In this document: positions 1-7,909 of the stretch, one piece after another | Layout of the letters: every line of letters starts with the position of its first letter | Position numbering within the stretch: the stretch's first letter is position 1 | Assembly: GCA_005473895.2 (NCBI GenBank) | Contig: SRJI02000037.1 | Span: forward strand, 1 to 47,797 | Source of the DNA: Carideicomes alvinocaridis | GTDB taxonomy: Bacteria > Pseudomonadota > Alphaproteobacteria > Rhodobacterales > Rhodobacteraceae | DNA: 47,797 bases | Direction: 5' to 3' | Position numbers and translations under genes: made by a program | The notes under the pieces: generated by a model | What the model was told of the DNA's origin: nothing | Database searches by the model: none | What the model saw: the letters and a program-made list of their open reading frames with translations, nothing else

Positions 1-2
1 CG

Positions 3-86
3 ACGGATCTTCGCAATAGTCTCCACGACCAACATCCCGAACCTGCTCCCGGTAGCTTCGGGAGCATCATGGCCACGCCAATGTAA
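3..86 (+). CDS. Unidentified 3' end of a frame entering from the left edge
   Basis: An open frame enters the window and ends at TAA 84-86 after 27 sense codons. The visible peptide ends GSFGSIMATPM and I do not recognise it. A perfect 7-bp hairpin (45-51 with 59-65) lies inside the same stretch. The frame stops just before IS21-like end repeats, so it could be the tail of an IS21 helper gene, but the residues do not confirm this. It may also be non-coding. Confidence 0.15.
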   Translation, partial: TDLRNSLHDQHPEPAPGSFGSIMATPM

Positions 87-87
87 G

Positions 88-143
88 GGGGGTCATTTTT
101 GGACGCCGATCACCCCGTTACGGGGTCAGTTTTCCATGCCGGT
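88..143. mobile_element. IS21-like element end with two subterminal direct repeats
   Basis: Two direct repeats begin GGGGTCA and end in a GCCG-containing block. They lie at 89-110 and 122-143, 33 bp apart start to start, and agree at about 17 of 22 positions. Tandem copies of a GGGGTCA...GCCGAT motif are typical of the ends of IS21-family elements downstream of istB. No istB residues can be recognised to the left, and the element is cut by the window edge and perhaps by the IS66 insertion. The call rests on the repeat pattern alone. Confidence 0.35.
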
Positions 144-275
144 TCACACCAAGGGCAGGTCTTGGACCATATGGAACGCCGCGATGCATTTGCAGAGTGT
201 CCTCCGAATCCGCCGTATGCCTCCGGGGAGGGCCGCCTGAGCACGGGATTGGATTTCAGCTAAGAGCCTGAAGCT

Positions 276-695
276 ATGGCAGACCATAGCATCATGTCCC
301 AGGTAGAGGTTCTTTCGGTCACGGATACTGGCCGGCGGCGTCGTTGGACGGACGCAGAGAAGGTGCGGATCGTGGAGGAGAGCTACGCCGCGCCCCGTAT
401 GGCTGCGGCGACGGCTCGGCGGCACGATATATCCCGCTCGCTTCTAACGCGATGGCGGCGGGAGGCCCGGGAGGGTCTGCTGAACGGCGATGGAGATCGC
501 ACGCATTTTTCGCCGGTTGCCGTGACACGGGGCCGCGCGCCCGGGCCGGTAACCACCGATGTGCAGGGGTCGGCGGAAGACGCGGGGCATGACCGGGTCG
601 AGATCATCTTGGCGAACGGGCGTCGGCTTGTGGCCGCCGTCGGAACCGAGGCCTCTGTCCTTGCGCGGCTTATCCAGGTGGTGGAGCGGGCATGA
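276..695 (+). CDS. tnpA: IS66-family accessory protein TnpA
   Basis: This 139-residue protein has the IS66 OrfA/TnpA layout. A basic N-terminal helix-turn-helix of the IS3/IS66 Orf1 type (roughly residues 20-70) reads RRRRWTDAEKVRIVEES and then a second helix around ISRSLLTRWRRE. A variable linker and a short C-terminal segment with EIILANGRRL follow. The role is DNA binding at the element ends as a partner of the transposase. Its stop overlaps the tnpB start in an ATGA, so translation is probably coupled. A second ATG lies six codons downstream (residue 7), so the exact start is uncertain. Confidence 0.85.
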   Translation: MADHSIMSQVEVLSVTDTGRRRRWTDAEKVRIVEESYAAPRMAAATARRHDISRSLLTRWRREAREGLLNGDGDRTHFSPVAVTRGRAPGPVTTDVQGSAEDAGHDRVEIILANGRRLVAAVGTEASVLARLIQVVERA

Positions 696-1042
696 TCGCC
701 TTCCCGGCGGGGGTGCGCGTCTGGATCGCGGGTGGCGTCACCGATATGCGCCGGGGAATGAACACGCTGGCCTTGCAGGTTCAGGAAGGGCTGGGACGCG
801 ATCCCCACGCCGGCGAGATCTTCTGTTTCCGTGGGCGCAAGGGCGACCTGGTCAAGCTGCTTTGGCACGATGGGGTCGGTATGTCGCTCTATACCAAGCG
901 GCTCGAGGCGGGGAAGTTCATCTGGCCGGTCAGCTGTAGCGGGGACGCCGTGCAGGTCTCGGCAGCCCAACTCGGCTATCTTCTCGAGGGGATCGATTGG
1001 CGCAACCCGCGCTGGACGCAACGCCCTGCAAAGGCCGGATAA
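692..1042 (+). CDS. tnpB: IS66-family accessory protein TnpB
   Basis: This 116-residue protein is the standard IS66 Orf2 (TnpB) size. It has the family hallmarks: a start like MIAFPAGVRVWIAGGVTDMR, the RRGMNTLALQVQE segment, FCFRGRKGDLVKLLWHDG and a C-terminal QLGYLLEGIDW. It is required for transposition of IS66 elements together with TnpA and TnpC, though its biochemical role is not settled. It starts inside the last codons of tnpA (ATGA overlap) and is separated from tnpC by about 60 bp. Confidence 0.92.
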   Translation: MIAFPAGVRVWIAGGVTDMRRGMNTLALQVQEGLGRDPHAGEIFCFRGRKGDLVKLLWHDGVGMSLYTKRLEAGKFIWPVSCSGDAVQVSAAQLGYLLEGIDWRNPRWTQRPAKAG

Positions 1043-1102
1043 ATCAGCCTCACAGGTCTTATTTTCATGGGCTTTCCGGGCGCTGCGTGGTAGGTTTCGG
1101 CC

Positions 1103-2734
1103 ATGCCGGATACCGCTTCCGAGATCGCCAGATTGCGTGCCGCGCTCGCGGTTTCGGAAGCCCGTGCGGAGGCCGCCGAGAGCGAGCTGGCGCAGGCCCG
1201 CGCGGTGGTCTCGACCTCCGAGGCGATGATCAAGCATCTCAAGCTCGAGATCACCAAGCTGCGGCGGGAGCAATACGGCCATAGCTCGGAACGCCGGGCT
1301 CGCCTGATCGATCAGATGGAGTTGCAGCTCGAGGAACTCGAGGCGGCTGCCACCGAGGATGAACTCGCCGCGGAGACTGCGGCACAGTCCACGCCTGTTG
1401 CCGGCTTCCAGCGCCGCCGCCCGGCCCGCAAGCCCTTCCCGGAGCACCTGCCGCGGGAGCGGGTCGTGATCGAGGCGCCATCCTCCTGCGCATGCTGTGG
1501 CTCCGACCGCATCGTGAAGATGGGCGAGGATGTCACCGAGACGCTGGAGGTCATTCCGCGCCGCTGGAAGGTCATCCAGACCGTCCGCGAGAAGTTCACC
1601 TGCCGCCACTGCGAGACGATCAACCAGCCCCCGGCACCCTTTCACGCGACACCGCGCGGATGGGCCGGGCCGAACCTGTTGGCGACCATCCTGTTCGAGA
1701 AGTTCGGCCAGCATCAGCCGCTGAACCGGCAGGCCGAGCGCTATGCCCGGGAAGGTGTCGAGCTCAGCCTGTCGACCCTGGCCGACCAGGTCGGCGCCTG
1801 TGCCGCCGCGCTCGCGCCGATCCATGCCTTGATCCGCGACCACGTTCTGCGCGCCGAACGGTTGCACGGCGACGACACGACCGTGCCGCTTCTCGCAAAG
1901 GGAGGGACGAAGACCGCGCGGCTCTGGACCTATGTCCGGGACGACCGTCCGTTCGCGGGCGGTGCGCCGCCCGCGGCCCTGTTCTACTTCTCGAAAGACA
2001 GGGAAATGGCGCACCCGAACCGGCACCTCGCTGGGTGGCAGGGTCTCCTGCAAGCCGATGCCTACGGGGGCTACAACGACCTCTACTGCGGCGACCGCGA
2101 TCCCGGTCCGGTGAGCAGCGCGCTATGCTGGAGCCATGCCCGCCGGAAGTTCTTCGAACTCGCCGACATCAAGGAGAAGGCCCGCAAGAGGAAGCCGGAC
2201 CACGACATCTCGCCCGTTGCATTGGAAGCGGTGAAGCGGATCGATGCCATCTTCGACATCGAACGGGAGATCAACGGCCTGGATGCCGGATCGCGGCTTG
2301 AAGTCCGACACCACCGGTCACGCCCGCTGGTCGATGATCTTCACGAATGGATGCAGGCCGAACGCGACACGATGTCGAAGCACAACCCGGTGGCCAAGGC
2401 GATCACCTACATGGTCAAGAAGGACCGCTGGGAGGCCTTCACCCGCTTCCTCGAAGATGGCCGGATCTGCTTGACGAACAATGCGGCCGAGCGAGCGCTG
2501 CGCGGTATCGCCCTCGGTCGCAAGTCATGGCTCTTCGCCGGCTCCGAGCGCGGCGGAGACCGCGCGGCCTTCATGTATTCCCTGATCGTCACCGCGAAGA
2601 TGAACGATATCGACCCGCAGGCATGGTTGGCGGACGTGCTGGCCCGGCTGCCCGAGGTGACCGCGTCGCAGGTGCCGGATCTGCTTCCTTGGAACTGGCG
2701 CCCGGCTTCATCCGAGGACAGGAGGGCCGCATGA
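1103..2734 (+). CDS. tnpC: IS66-family transposase TnpC
   Basis: This is the DDE transposase of the element, 543 residues, which is full length for the family. In order it has an N-terminal coiled coil (about 8-80), the KLRREQYGHSSERR segment, a zinc-finger-like region with CACCGSD and CRHCE (about residues 130-175) and the catalytic core. The core shows HGDDTTVPLL, QADAYGGYNDLY and, near the end, CLTNNAAERALRGIALGRKSW with the final acidic residue. No frameshift or internal stop is seen. Its TGA overlaps the ATG of the next gene, tying the passenger gene to the element. Confidence 0.93.
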   Translation: MPDTASEIARLRAALAVSEARAEAAESELAQARAVVSTSEAMIKHLKLEITKLRREQYGHSSERRARLIDQMELQLEELEAAATEDELAAETAAQSTPVAGFQRRRPARKPFPEHLPRERVVIEAPSSCACCGSDRIVKMGEDVTETLEVIPRRWKVIQTVREKFTCRHCETINQPPAPFHATPRGWAGPNLLATILFEKFGQHQPLNRQAERYAREGVELSLSTLADQVGACAAALAPIHALIRDHVLRAERLHGDDTTVPLLAKGGTKTARLWTYVRDDRPFAGGAPPAALFYFSKDREMAHPNRHLAGWQGLLQADAYGGYNDLYCGDRDPGPVSSALCWSHARRKFFELADIKEKARKRKPDHDISPVALEAVKRIDAIFDIEREINGLDAGSRLEVRHHRSRPLVDDLHEWMQAERDTMSKHNPVAKAITYMVKKDRWEAFTRFLEDGRICLTNNAAERALRGIALGRKSWLFAGSERGGDRAAFMYSLIVTAKMNDIDPQAWLADVLARLPEVTASQVPDLLPWNWRPASSEDRRAA

Positions 2735-3327
2735 CCCAGATCGCCCGTCTCCGGATCACGCTCAACGACGTCGAGCCACAGGTCGTGCGCCAGATCGAGG
2801 TGCCCCTGAAGATCAGGCTCGACCGGCTGCACGAAGCCGTGCAGGCCGCCATGGGCTGGACGGACAGCCATCTCTACGAGTTCCGCGCGGAGGGGATTGG
2901 TTGGGGGGAGCCCGACCCCGACGGCTTCTTCGATGGCCCATTGCCCGCAAAAAAGACAACGCTTCAGGATGTCATGACGGACACCGGAAGCAGGACACTG
3001 CAATACATCTACGACTACGGCGACGACTGGGACCACGTGATCCGCATCGAGCGGTTCGATGATGCCGCCCCCGACACCTCGTATCCGCGCCTTCTCAAGG
3101 CGACAGGCGCCTGTCCTCCGGAAGATGTCGGCGGGGCGTGGGGCTACGAGGAGTTCCTCGAAGCCATAGCCGACCCCGACCACGAGCAGCACGACGACAT
3201 GCTCCGCTGGGCCGGAGGCTCCTTCGATCCGAACGATCCGCGCATAGACCTGATCGAAGAACGGCTGGCGCAGTTGGCCAAAAAGTGGGCGCCAAGGGCC
3301 CGCAAGCCCAAAGCATCCAGCACCTAA
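2731..3327 (+). CDS. pRiA4b ORF-3 / IS1096 TnpR-like passenger protein
   Basis: This 198-residue protein belongs to the PF07929 type (plasmid pRiA4b ORF-3, also seen as the TnpR passenger of IS1096). Family signs are the N-terminal RLRITLNDVEPQVVRQIEV, then LHEAVQAAMGW and SHLYEF, a central YIYDYGDDWDH motif, and PPEDVGG followed by a GYEEFLEAI-like helix. The ATG at 2731 overlaps the tnpC stop (ATGA), so it is translationally coupled to the transposase and lies inside the inverted repeats. The molecular function of the family is unknown. I infer an accessory role in the transposition or regulation of this IS66 element. The frame is intact. Confidence 0.85.
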   Translation: MTQIARLRITLNDVEPQVVRQIEVPLKIRLDRLHEAVQAAMGWTDSHLYEFRAEGIGWGEPDPDGFFDGPLPAKKTTLQDVMTDTGSRTLQYIYDYGDDWDHVIRIERFDDAAPDTSYPRLLKATGACPPEDVGGAWGYEEFLEAIADPDHEQHDDMLRWAGGSFDPNDPRIDLIEERLAQLAKKWAPRARKPKASST

Positions 3328-3368
3328 GCCGGCAGACCGCTACACGTCCGCGGTCCAGCCCGGATGCT

Positions 3369-4015
3369 TACACAGTACGGGCTGTGTAGCGTCGTATGGT
3401 AGACTCCTAACCGGGCCGGTTAGGCCCGTAATAGGAACCGGATTCCTCAAGGGCCTGTCAGGCCCGGGTGGTAGCGAATACAGATAGGTCTATAGGAATC
3501 GTCTCCTGTTCCGGCCGGTAGGCCGCAGGAGAAAGCCCACCACATCAAATGAGCCCGCCCGGGCTCCCCCCAGGCCATAGGCCGTACGGCCCAAATCATT
3601 CTCGGACGGATAGGCCTATATATGGACACGGATTCCTGGAGGGTTTACCGGCCCATGGTGGTATCGATTCCATAAGTGCATCTTTGGAGTCTGTAACCTA
3701 TCTCGGTCGGCAGGTCGCAAGGCAGGCCTACTCCTCAAATGAGCGTACAGGGCGCCACAGGCCCGTGGGCCGCCATCCCACCCACAACAATCCCGGCAGG
3801 TCGGTAGGCCTCTGGAGGATCGGTATCTCTACAGCCTTATCTTCCCGAAAAAGGGATTCGCAGGCGATGGCCCGTCTCGCCAGCCCTGCCGGACTCTGCT
3901 TCCTTCTGATTGCCCATACAGCCTACCGGCCGCGGTAGGAGCGGATTCCGACACGGGCTGGCAGGCCCAGCTGAGGATTGGACTCCGCCAGGGCCTAATC
4001 GGCCGGAAATAGGGG
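3369..4015. repeat. Non-coding block of diverged ~190-bp repeats with GGCC hairpins
   Basis: I see no convincing gene here. Two units starting CGGATTCC at 3439 and 3629 align at an offset of 190 bp over most of their length, including CAAATGAGC at 3546 and 3736. A third partial copy starts at 3943. The block is full of short perfect dyads: 3369-3388, 3406-3424 (9-bp arms, 1-nt centre), 3451-3465 (7-bp arms), 3551-3566, 3580-3591 (12-bp palindrome), 3610-3619, 3760-3771 and 3923-3940. Several paired positions differ between units by C-to-T changes that keep G-U pairing. The 190-bp period is not a multiple of three, which argues against protein repeats. Base composition is less GC-rich than in the neighbouring genes. 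Confidence 0.7.
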
Positions 4016-4023
4016 CGGCAACC

Positions 4024-4194
4024 GTGACGAAACGCCGTCCGGGTATCGGCGCGCTCGCCGTCCCGGTGCTAAACGCCCGAGGCGACATCGCCCTGACGCT
4101 GAGCGTCTTCGGCATGGGCCGCAGCTTCAGCGACGCCAGGATCGCGGCGACCCTGCCGAAACTGCGCGACATGGCCGCGCGGCTGATGCCCTGA
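4024..4194 (+). pseudogene. 3' remnant of an IclR-family regulator gene
   Basis: This frame of 56 residues ends at TGA 4192-4194. It reads like the end of an IclR effector-binding domain: GIGALAVPVLNARGDIAL, then LSVFGMGRSFSD and a final helix LPKLRDMAARLM. Everything upstream, including the HTH and most of the effector domain, is missing. The sequence before it is the repeat block rather than coding DNA. The surviving part has no stops or frameshifts. Identification rests on a short stretch, so it is moderate. Confidence 0.5.
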
Positions 4195-4255
4195 TCGTCG
4201 GGCAGGTCCGCGCGGGCCGATTTTTGACCCGCCGGATGGAAACCGATGACTCGAT

Positions 4256-4408
4256 CTATACGACGCCGGGTATCTTGGTGAGCTGGCCGGTAAGGAAACT
4301 TTCGAAATCGTTCAGGTCGGGGACGGATATCCTGAGCAGATAATCGAAACTACCGGTCATCAGCCAGCATTCCACGATCTCGGGGCAGGCACGCACCTCG
4401 CGCTCGAG
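4256..4408 (-). pseudogene. 3' remnant of an Lrp/AsnC-family regulator gene
   Basis: The reverse strand encodes about 50 residues typical of the Lrp/AsnC ligand-binding (RAM) domain: LEREVRACPEIVECWLMTG, SFDYLLRISVPDLNDFESF and LTKIPGVV, then a stop. The N-terminal HTH half is gone, and the C-terminus ends earlier than usual. At its 5' edge (about 4408-4410) it abuts a plus-strand fragment of a different gene, with no intergenic DNA left between them. It cannot encode a working regulator. Confidence 0.7.
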
Positions 4409-4409
4409 C

Positions 4410-4640
4410 CATGTCGAGCGGTTGCTGGGCGCCCTGCCCTCCACCTGCAGCCTCGTCACGGTGATCGACGGCCACCCCGCGACGCTCTCGTGGCTCGGTT
4501 CGGTGGCGGGATACAGCACCATCGCGCACGGGGTGGAACACTTCAGCCAGACCGGCACGATTGCCGATCTCTACCGCCATTTGAGGCTGGACTGCGCATC
4601 ACTGGTTCAATCGGTGAGCGCGCTGACCCATGGCGGCCGA
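4410..4640 (+). pseudogene. 3' remnant of a pyruvate dehydrogenase E1/transketolase-like gene
   Basis: The plus frame reads HVERLLGALP, then VTVIDGHPATLSWLGSV, GVEHFSQTGTIADLYRH and a trailing helix. This matches the C-terminal transketolase domain of homodimeric pyruvate-dehydrogenase E1-like proteins, whose ends carry a TV-(I/L)-DGHP-TL-x-(W/F)-LGS motif. The catalytic N-terminal and thiamine-binding parts are absent. It starts exactly where the reverse-strand Lrp fragment ends, so two gene tails are joined head to head. The frame has no native stop near the expected end and runs on into unrelated DNA, so the right boundary is approximate. Confidence 0.6.
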
Positions 4641-4690
4641 TCACGCTCTGACGCGACCGGCCATACTTCCCCTCATAAGAGGGGCGCGGT

Positions 4691-4978
4691 TCAGACGGAT
4701 AATGACCAGCCCGCCGCAGCCACTTGCCCGGTGACCTTGCCCGGTAGCTTGTCCCTTAGGTCTTTGACGAGCGCGGCGAGCGCGTCTTGGTCGAAACCGG
4801 TCTCGATCCCCTCGCGGGACAGGAGGTAATTCAGGTCCTCCGTCGCGATGTTGCCGGTGGCACGCGGCGCGAACGGGCAGCCGCCGAGGCCGCCGATCGA
4901 GGAATCCAGTACACGGGCGCCCAGTCGGACCGCCTCGATCGCGTTCGCGTAGTCGGTGTTCCGGGTGTTGCTCTCGGC
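4691..4978 (-). pseudogene. 3' remnant of a hydroxymethylglutaryl-CoA lyase gene
   Basis: The reverse strand encodes an uninterrupted 95-residue stretch ending at a TGA (complement of 4691-4693). It contains SNTRNTDYANAIEAVRLGAR, LDSSIGGLGGCPFAPRATGN and ATEDLNYLLSREGIETG. The GGLGGCPFAPxATGN block with its conserved cysteine is the signature of HMG-CoA lyase, which splits HMG-CoA into acetoacetate and acetyl-CoA in leucine breakdown. The N-terminal two thirds, with most of the barrel, are missing. Its 5' edge at 4978 touches the plus-strand crotonase fragment beginning at 4980. Confidence 0.8.
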
Positions 4979-4979
4979 G

Positions 4980-5291
4980 ATGGAAATGCTCCTCTTGGGC
5001 GAACCAGTCGATGCACAGCGCGCCTATGACGCCGGTCTGGTCAATCGCCTGTGCGACGAAGGCGATGCCCTGGCCACGGCGCTGTTCATGGCGGAACGAC
5101 TGGGGGCCATGGCGCCATTGGTCATGCAAACCGTCAAGCGTACGGTCAACGACCAAATCCTAACCCCCACCCCCAGCGAGGTGATGTTCCGCCGCCAGGC
5201 GGAAATCGACGTCATGCTGAAGAGCCATGACTACGCTGAGGGCATCAGCGCCTTCAACGAAGGCCGCCAGCCAAAATTCAACGGCCGCTGA
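4980..5291 (+). pseudogene. 3' remnant of an enoyl-CoA hydratase/isomerase gene
   Basis: This is a 103-residue frame equal to the C-terminal part of a crotonase: LLLGEPVDAQRAYDAGLVNR, APLVMQTVKRTVNDQ and the last residues SAFNEGRQPKFNGR. The CoA-binding and oxyanion-hole region is missing, so it is inactive. It resembles the intact crotonase at 30877-31614 (same VN start of the last helix region, same K/RxPxFxGR end). As there, it is followed at once by a molybdopterin oxidoreductase gene. An internal ATG at 4980 could in principle be used but would give only a tail fragment. Confidence 0.75.
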
Positions 5292-5309
5292 GCCGCAGGA
5301 GCCCGCAAT

Positions 5310-7600
5310 ATGACACTATATACATCGACCCATTGGGGTGTCCGCGAAGTCCACGACGCACCGGACGGCCAACCCATCCTGAAACCTCTGGCCAGCGATC
5401 CCGACCCGTCTCCGATCAGACTGGACCAGTTGGACTCCCAAGTCCAGCGCCTGCGCGTCCGCCGACCGGCGGTGCGCAAGAGCTGGCTGGAACACGGGCC
5501 AGGCAACAATCCAGGCGGTCGGGGGTCGGACCCATTCGTCGAAGTGGACTGGCATACAGCGCTGGACCTCGTGGCGGGTGAACTGGACCGGGTCCGTACG
5601 ACCCACGGCAACCAGGCGATCTTCGGCGGCTGCTACGGCTGGTCGAGCGCGGGCCGGTTCCACCATGCGCAAAGCCAGATCCACCGTTTCCTGAACACGG
5701 TCGGCGGCTACGTCAGGCACGTCAACTCCTACTCGCTGGGCGCGGCGCATGTCGTTATGGGCCATATCGTCGAGCCAATGACCAAGCTGATGACCGCGCA
5801 TACGTCCTGGGACATCATCACCGAGCATTGCGAGATGTCCGTGACCTTCGGTGGCGTGTCCCTGAAAAGCACGCAGGTGTCGCCGGGCGGCGCGTCCCGC
5901 CACACCGCACGCGCGGCACTGGAAAAACTGGGCCAAAAGGGCGCGCGCCTCGTCAACATCGGGCCGGTGGGCGACAACCTGGAGGCCGAAGGGGTCGAAT
6001 GGATCCCGATCCGGCCCAACACCGACACGGCGGTAATGATCGCCATGTGTAATGTCCTGCTGACCGAAGGCCTGGCGGACCGGGACTTCCTGAACAGCCA
6101 TTGCACGGGCTTCGACCGGTTCGAGGCCTACCTGACCGGCGCCACCGACGGCATAGAAAAGAGTGCGGACTGGGCGGAGGGCATATCCGGCATGCCGGCC
6201 GAACGCCTTCGCGAAATCGCGCGCGAGATGACGACGCGCCGCACCATGATCAACATGGCCTGGGCTCTGCAAAGGGCCAGTCACGGAGAACAGCCATGCT
6301 GGGCCACGGTCACTCTAGCCGCGATGCTGGGCCAGATCGGCCTGCCCGGCGGCGGTTTCGGAATTGGCTACGGGTCAATGAACGTGATCGGCAGCCCGGC
6401 GGTCCAGATGGCCGGCCCGACGCTGGACCAGCTGTCGAACCCGATTTCGGACTTCATCCCCTGCGCCCGGATAGCAGACATGCTCCTGCACCCGGGCGAG
6501 ACCTATCCCTACAACGGCGAGGTCCGGACTTATCCCGACATCCGGCTGGTCTATTGGGCGGGCGGAAATCCCTTCCACCATCACCAAGATCTGAACCGCC
6601 TGATCAAAGCATGGAAAAAGCCCGAAACCATCGTGGTGCACGAACAGTACTGGACCTCCAGCGCGCGACGCGCCGACATCGTCCTGCCTGCCACCCTCGC
6701 ACTGGAACGGGAGGACATAGGATATTCCTCGCGTGAGGGACATCTGGTCGCGATGCGCCGCATCACCGATCCGCTGGGCGAAGCGCGAGACGACTATGAC
6801 ATCCTCGCCGGTCTGGCTGAGCGGCTGGGCGCAGGCGACGCTTTTACCGAAGGGCGCGATACCGAAAGCTGGCTGCGCGTAATCTACGATGATGCCCGCA
6901 CCCGGAATGCCGCCCGTGGAGTGGACTTGCCCGATTTCGAAGGGCTGCGCGAAAAGGGCTTCGCGCGGCTGGATGCGCTCGACAGCCCCTCGGTGCTGCT
7001 GGACGCGTTCCGCGCCGACCCCGGCAAGAACCCCGTATCGACCCCATCGGGCAAGATCGAAATCTTACCGAAACGGTGGCTGGCTTCGGGCTCCAGGATT
7101 GTCCCGGCCACGCGGTCTGGCTGGAACCCGAAGAATGGCTGGGCCAGGTAGGCGCTGCCGACGATCGCCTTCACCTGATTTCGGACCAGCCAGCGCGACG
7201 GCTACACAGCCAGCTGGATGCCAGCGCATATTCCTGCGAGGGTAAGGTTGCGGGCCGCGAAATGGTCGACATCAATCCGGGCGACGCGACCGCGGGAGGA
7301 ATCGCCGAGGGCGATACTGTCGAATTGTTCAACGACCGGGGGCAATGCCTGGCGGCGGCACACCTGACAGACGGTGTGGCGCCCGGTGTCCTCCGTCTGG
7401 CAACCGGCGCCTGGTTCGCCCCAGACGAGAGCGGCCGCGACACGCGCGGTAATCCCAATGTGCTGACGTTGGATCGAGGAACTTCGGGTCTGGCTCAGGG
7501 CAGCAGCGCTCAGACCTGTCTGGTTCACGTGACAGGCCCCATGAATGACGCGCCCGCTCCCGGTGATATGGATCTGCCGGATTTCGTCATCTCCGAATGA
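5310..7600 (+). pseudogene. Frameshifted molybdopterin oxidoreductase (DMSO/biotin-sulfoxide reductase type)
   Basis: The first frame (5310-7151, 613 residues) starts at ATG 5310 behind an AGGAG site. It carries the family start YTSTHWGVRE, the YGWSSAGRFHHAQSQ segment with the likely molybdenum-ligand serine, NIGPVGDN, and the YWAGGNPFHHHQDLNRL pterin-binding motif. The C-terminal dinucleotide-binding domain continues in another frame: from GFGLQDCPGHAVWLEPEEW through SDQPARRLHSQLDA and NVLTLDRGTSGLAQGSSAQT to TGA 7598-7600. Comparison with the intact copy at 28566-30866 places a single-base loss at about 7063-7068, in CTTACCG. One frameshift in about 763 codons suggests recent inactivation or a sequencing error. 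No Tat signal is present, so the product would have been cytoplasmic. Confidence 0.85.
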
Positions 7601-7699
7601 AATAGGGAATAGAATGCTCGATTCTGTCGACAAGGCAGCGGATTGCAAACGACGGCGCGAGACTGTCGGGTTACGGTCGCCAATTCTGTCAGCCGGGAC

Positions 7700-7909
7700 G
7701 GCCTTGCGACGATCCCAGACACCTCGATCTCGTGACGCCGCGTGGCGCGTGAACTAACTGCCCTGATCGAGAGCCGCGGAAAGCCGGGAATGATCGTCTC
7801 TGACAACGGCACCACGCTGACCAGTGACGCAGTCTTAACCTTCGCCGCCGCGCACCAGAACGAATGGCACTACATCGCACTGCGCAAACTGATGCAAAAT
7901 GGCCTCGTA
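7700..7909 (+). pseudogene. IS3-family transposase (OrfB) fragment
   Basis: This is a short piece of an rve/DDE integrase core of the IS3 OrfB type. It reads DTSIS, then an in-frame TGA (7733-7735) where a glycine is expected, then RRVARELTALIESRGKPG, MIVSDNGTTLTS with the second catalytic Asp, and EWHYIALRKLMQNG. Both ends are missing. The right end is cut cleanly by the IS5-like element at about 7910. It is non-functional and marks an older insertion. Confidence 0.75.

Larger units (their letters stand above)
215..3371 (+). mobile_element. IS66-family insertion sequence with an extra passenger gene
   Basis: This is a complete IS66-type element of about 3.16 kb carrying tnpA, tnpB, tnpC and a fourth coupled gene. 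The left inverted repeat (215-227, reading GTATGCCTCCGGG) matches the reverse complement of the right end (3359-3371) at 11 of 13 positions, with weaker match further in. IS66 elements normally make 8-bp target duplications. The flanks here (207-214 and 3372-3379) do not match, so the element may have recombined or the neighbouring DNA may have been deleted after insertion. All four reading frames are intact, so it may still be functional. Confidence 0.8.

Noticed and set aside
383-2053. Long reverse-strand open frame of 556 codons across the IS66 genes
   Set aside because: It is antisense to tnpA/tnpB/tnpC, is low-complexity and Arg/Gly/Leu-rich as expected in high-GC DNA, and has no family motif.
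3439-4015. Possible CRISPR array
   Set aside because: Repeats are about 190 bp, diverged and without regular short repeat-spacer alternation or cas genes.
4641-5156. Reverse-strand 171-codon frame as a gene
   Set aside because: The HMG-CoA lyase signature lies in a different frame of the same strand; this frame is an out-of-phase reading of it.
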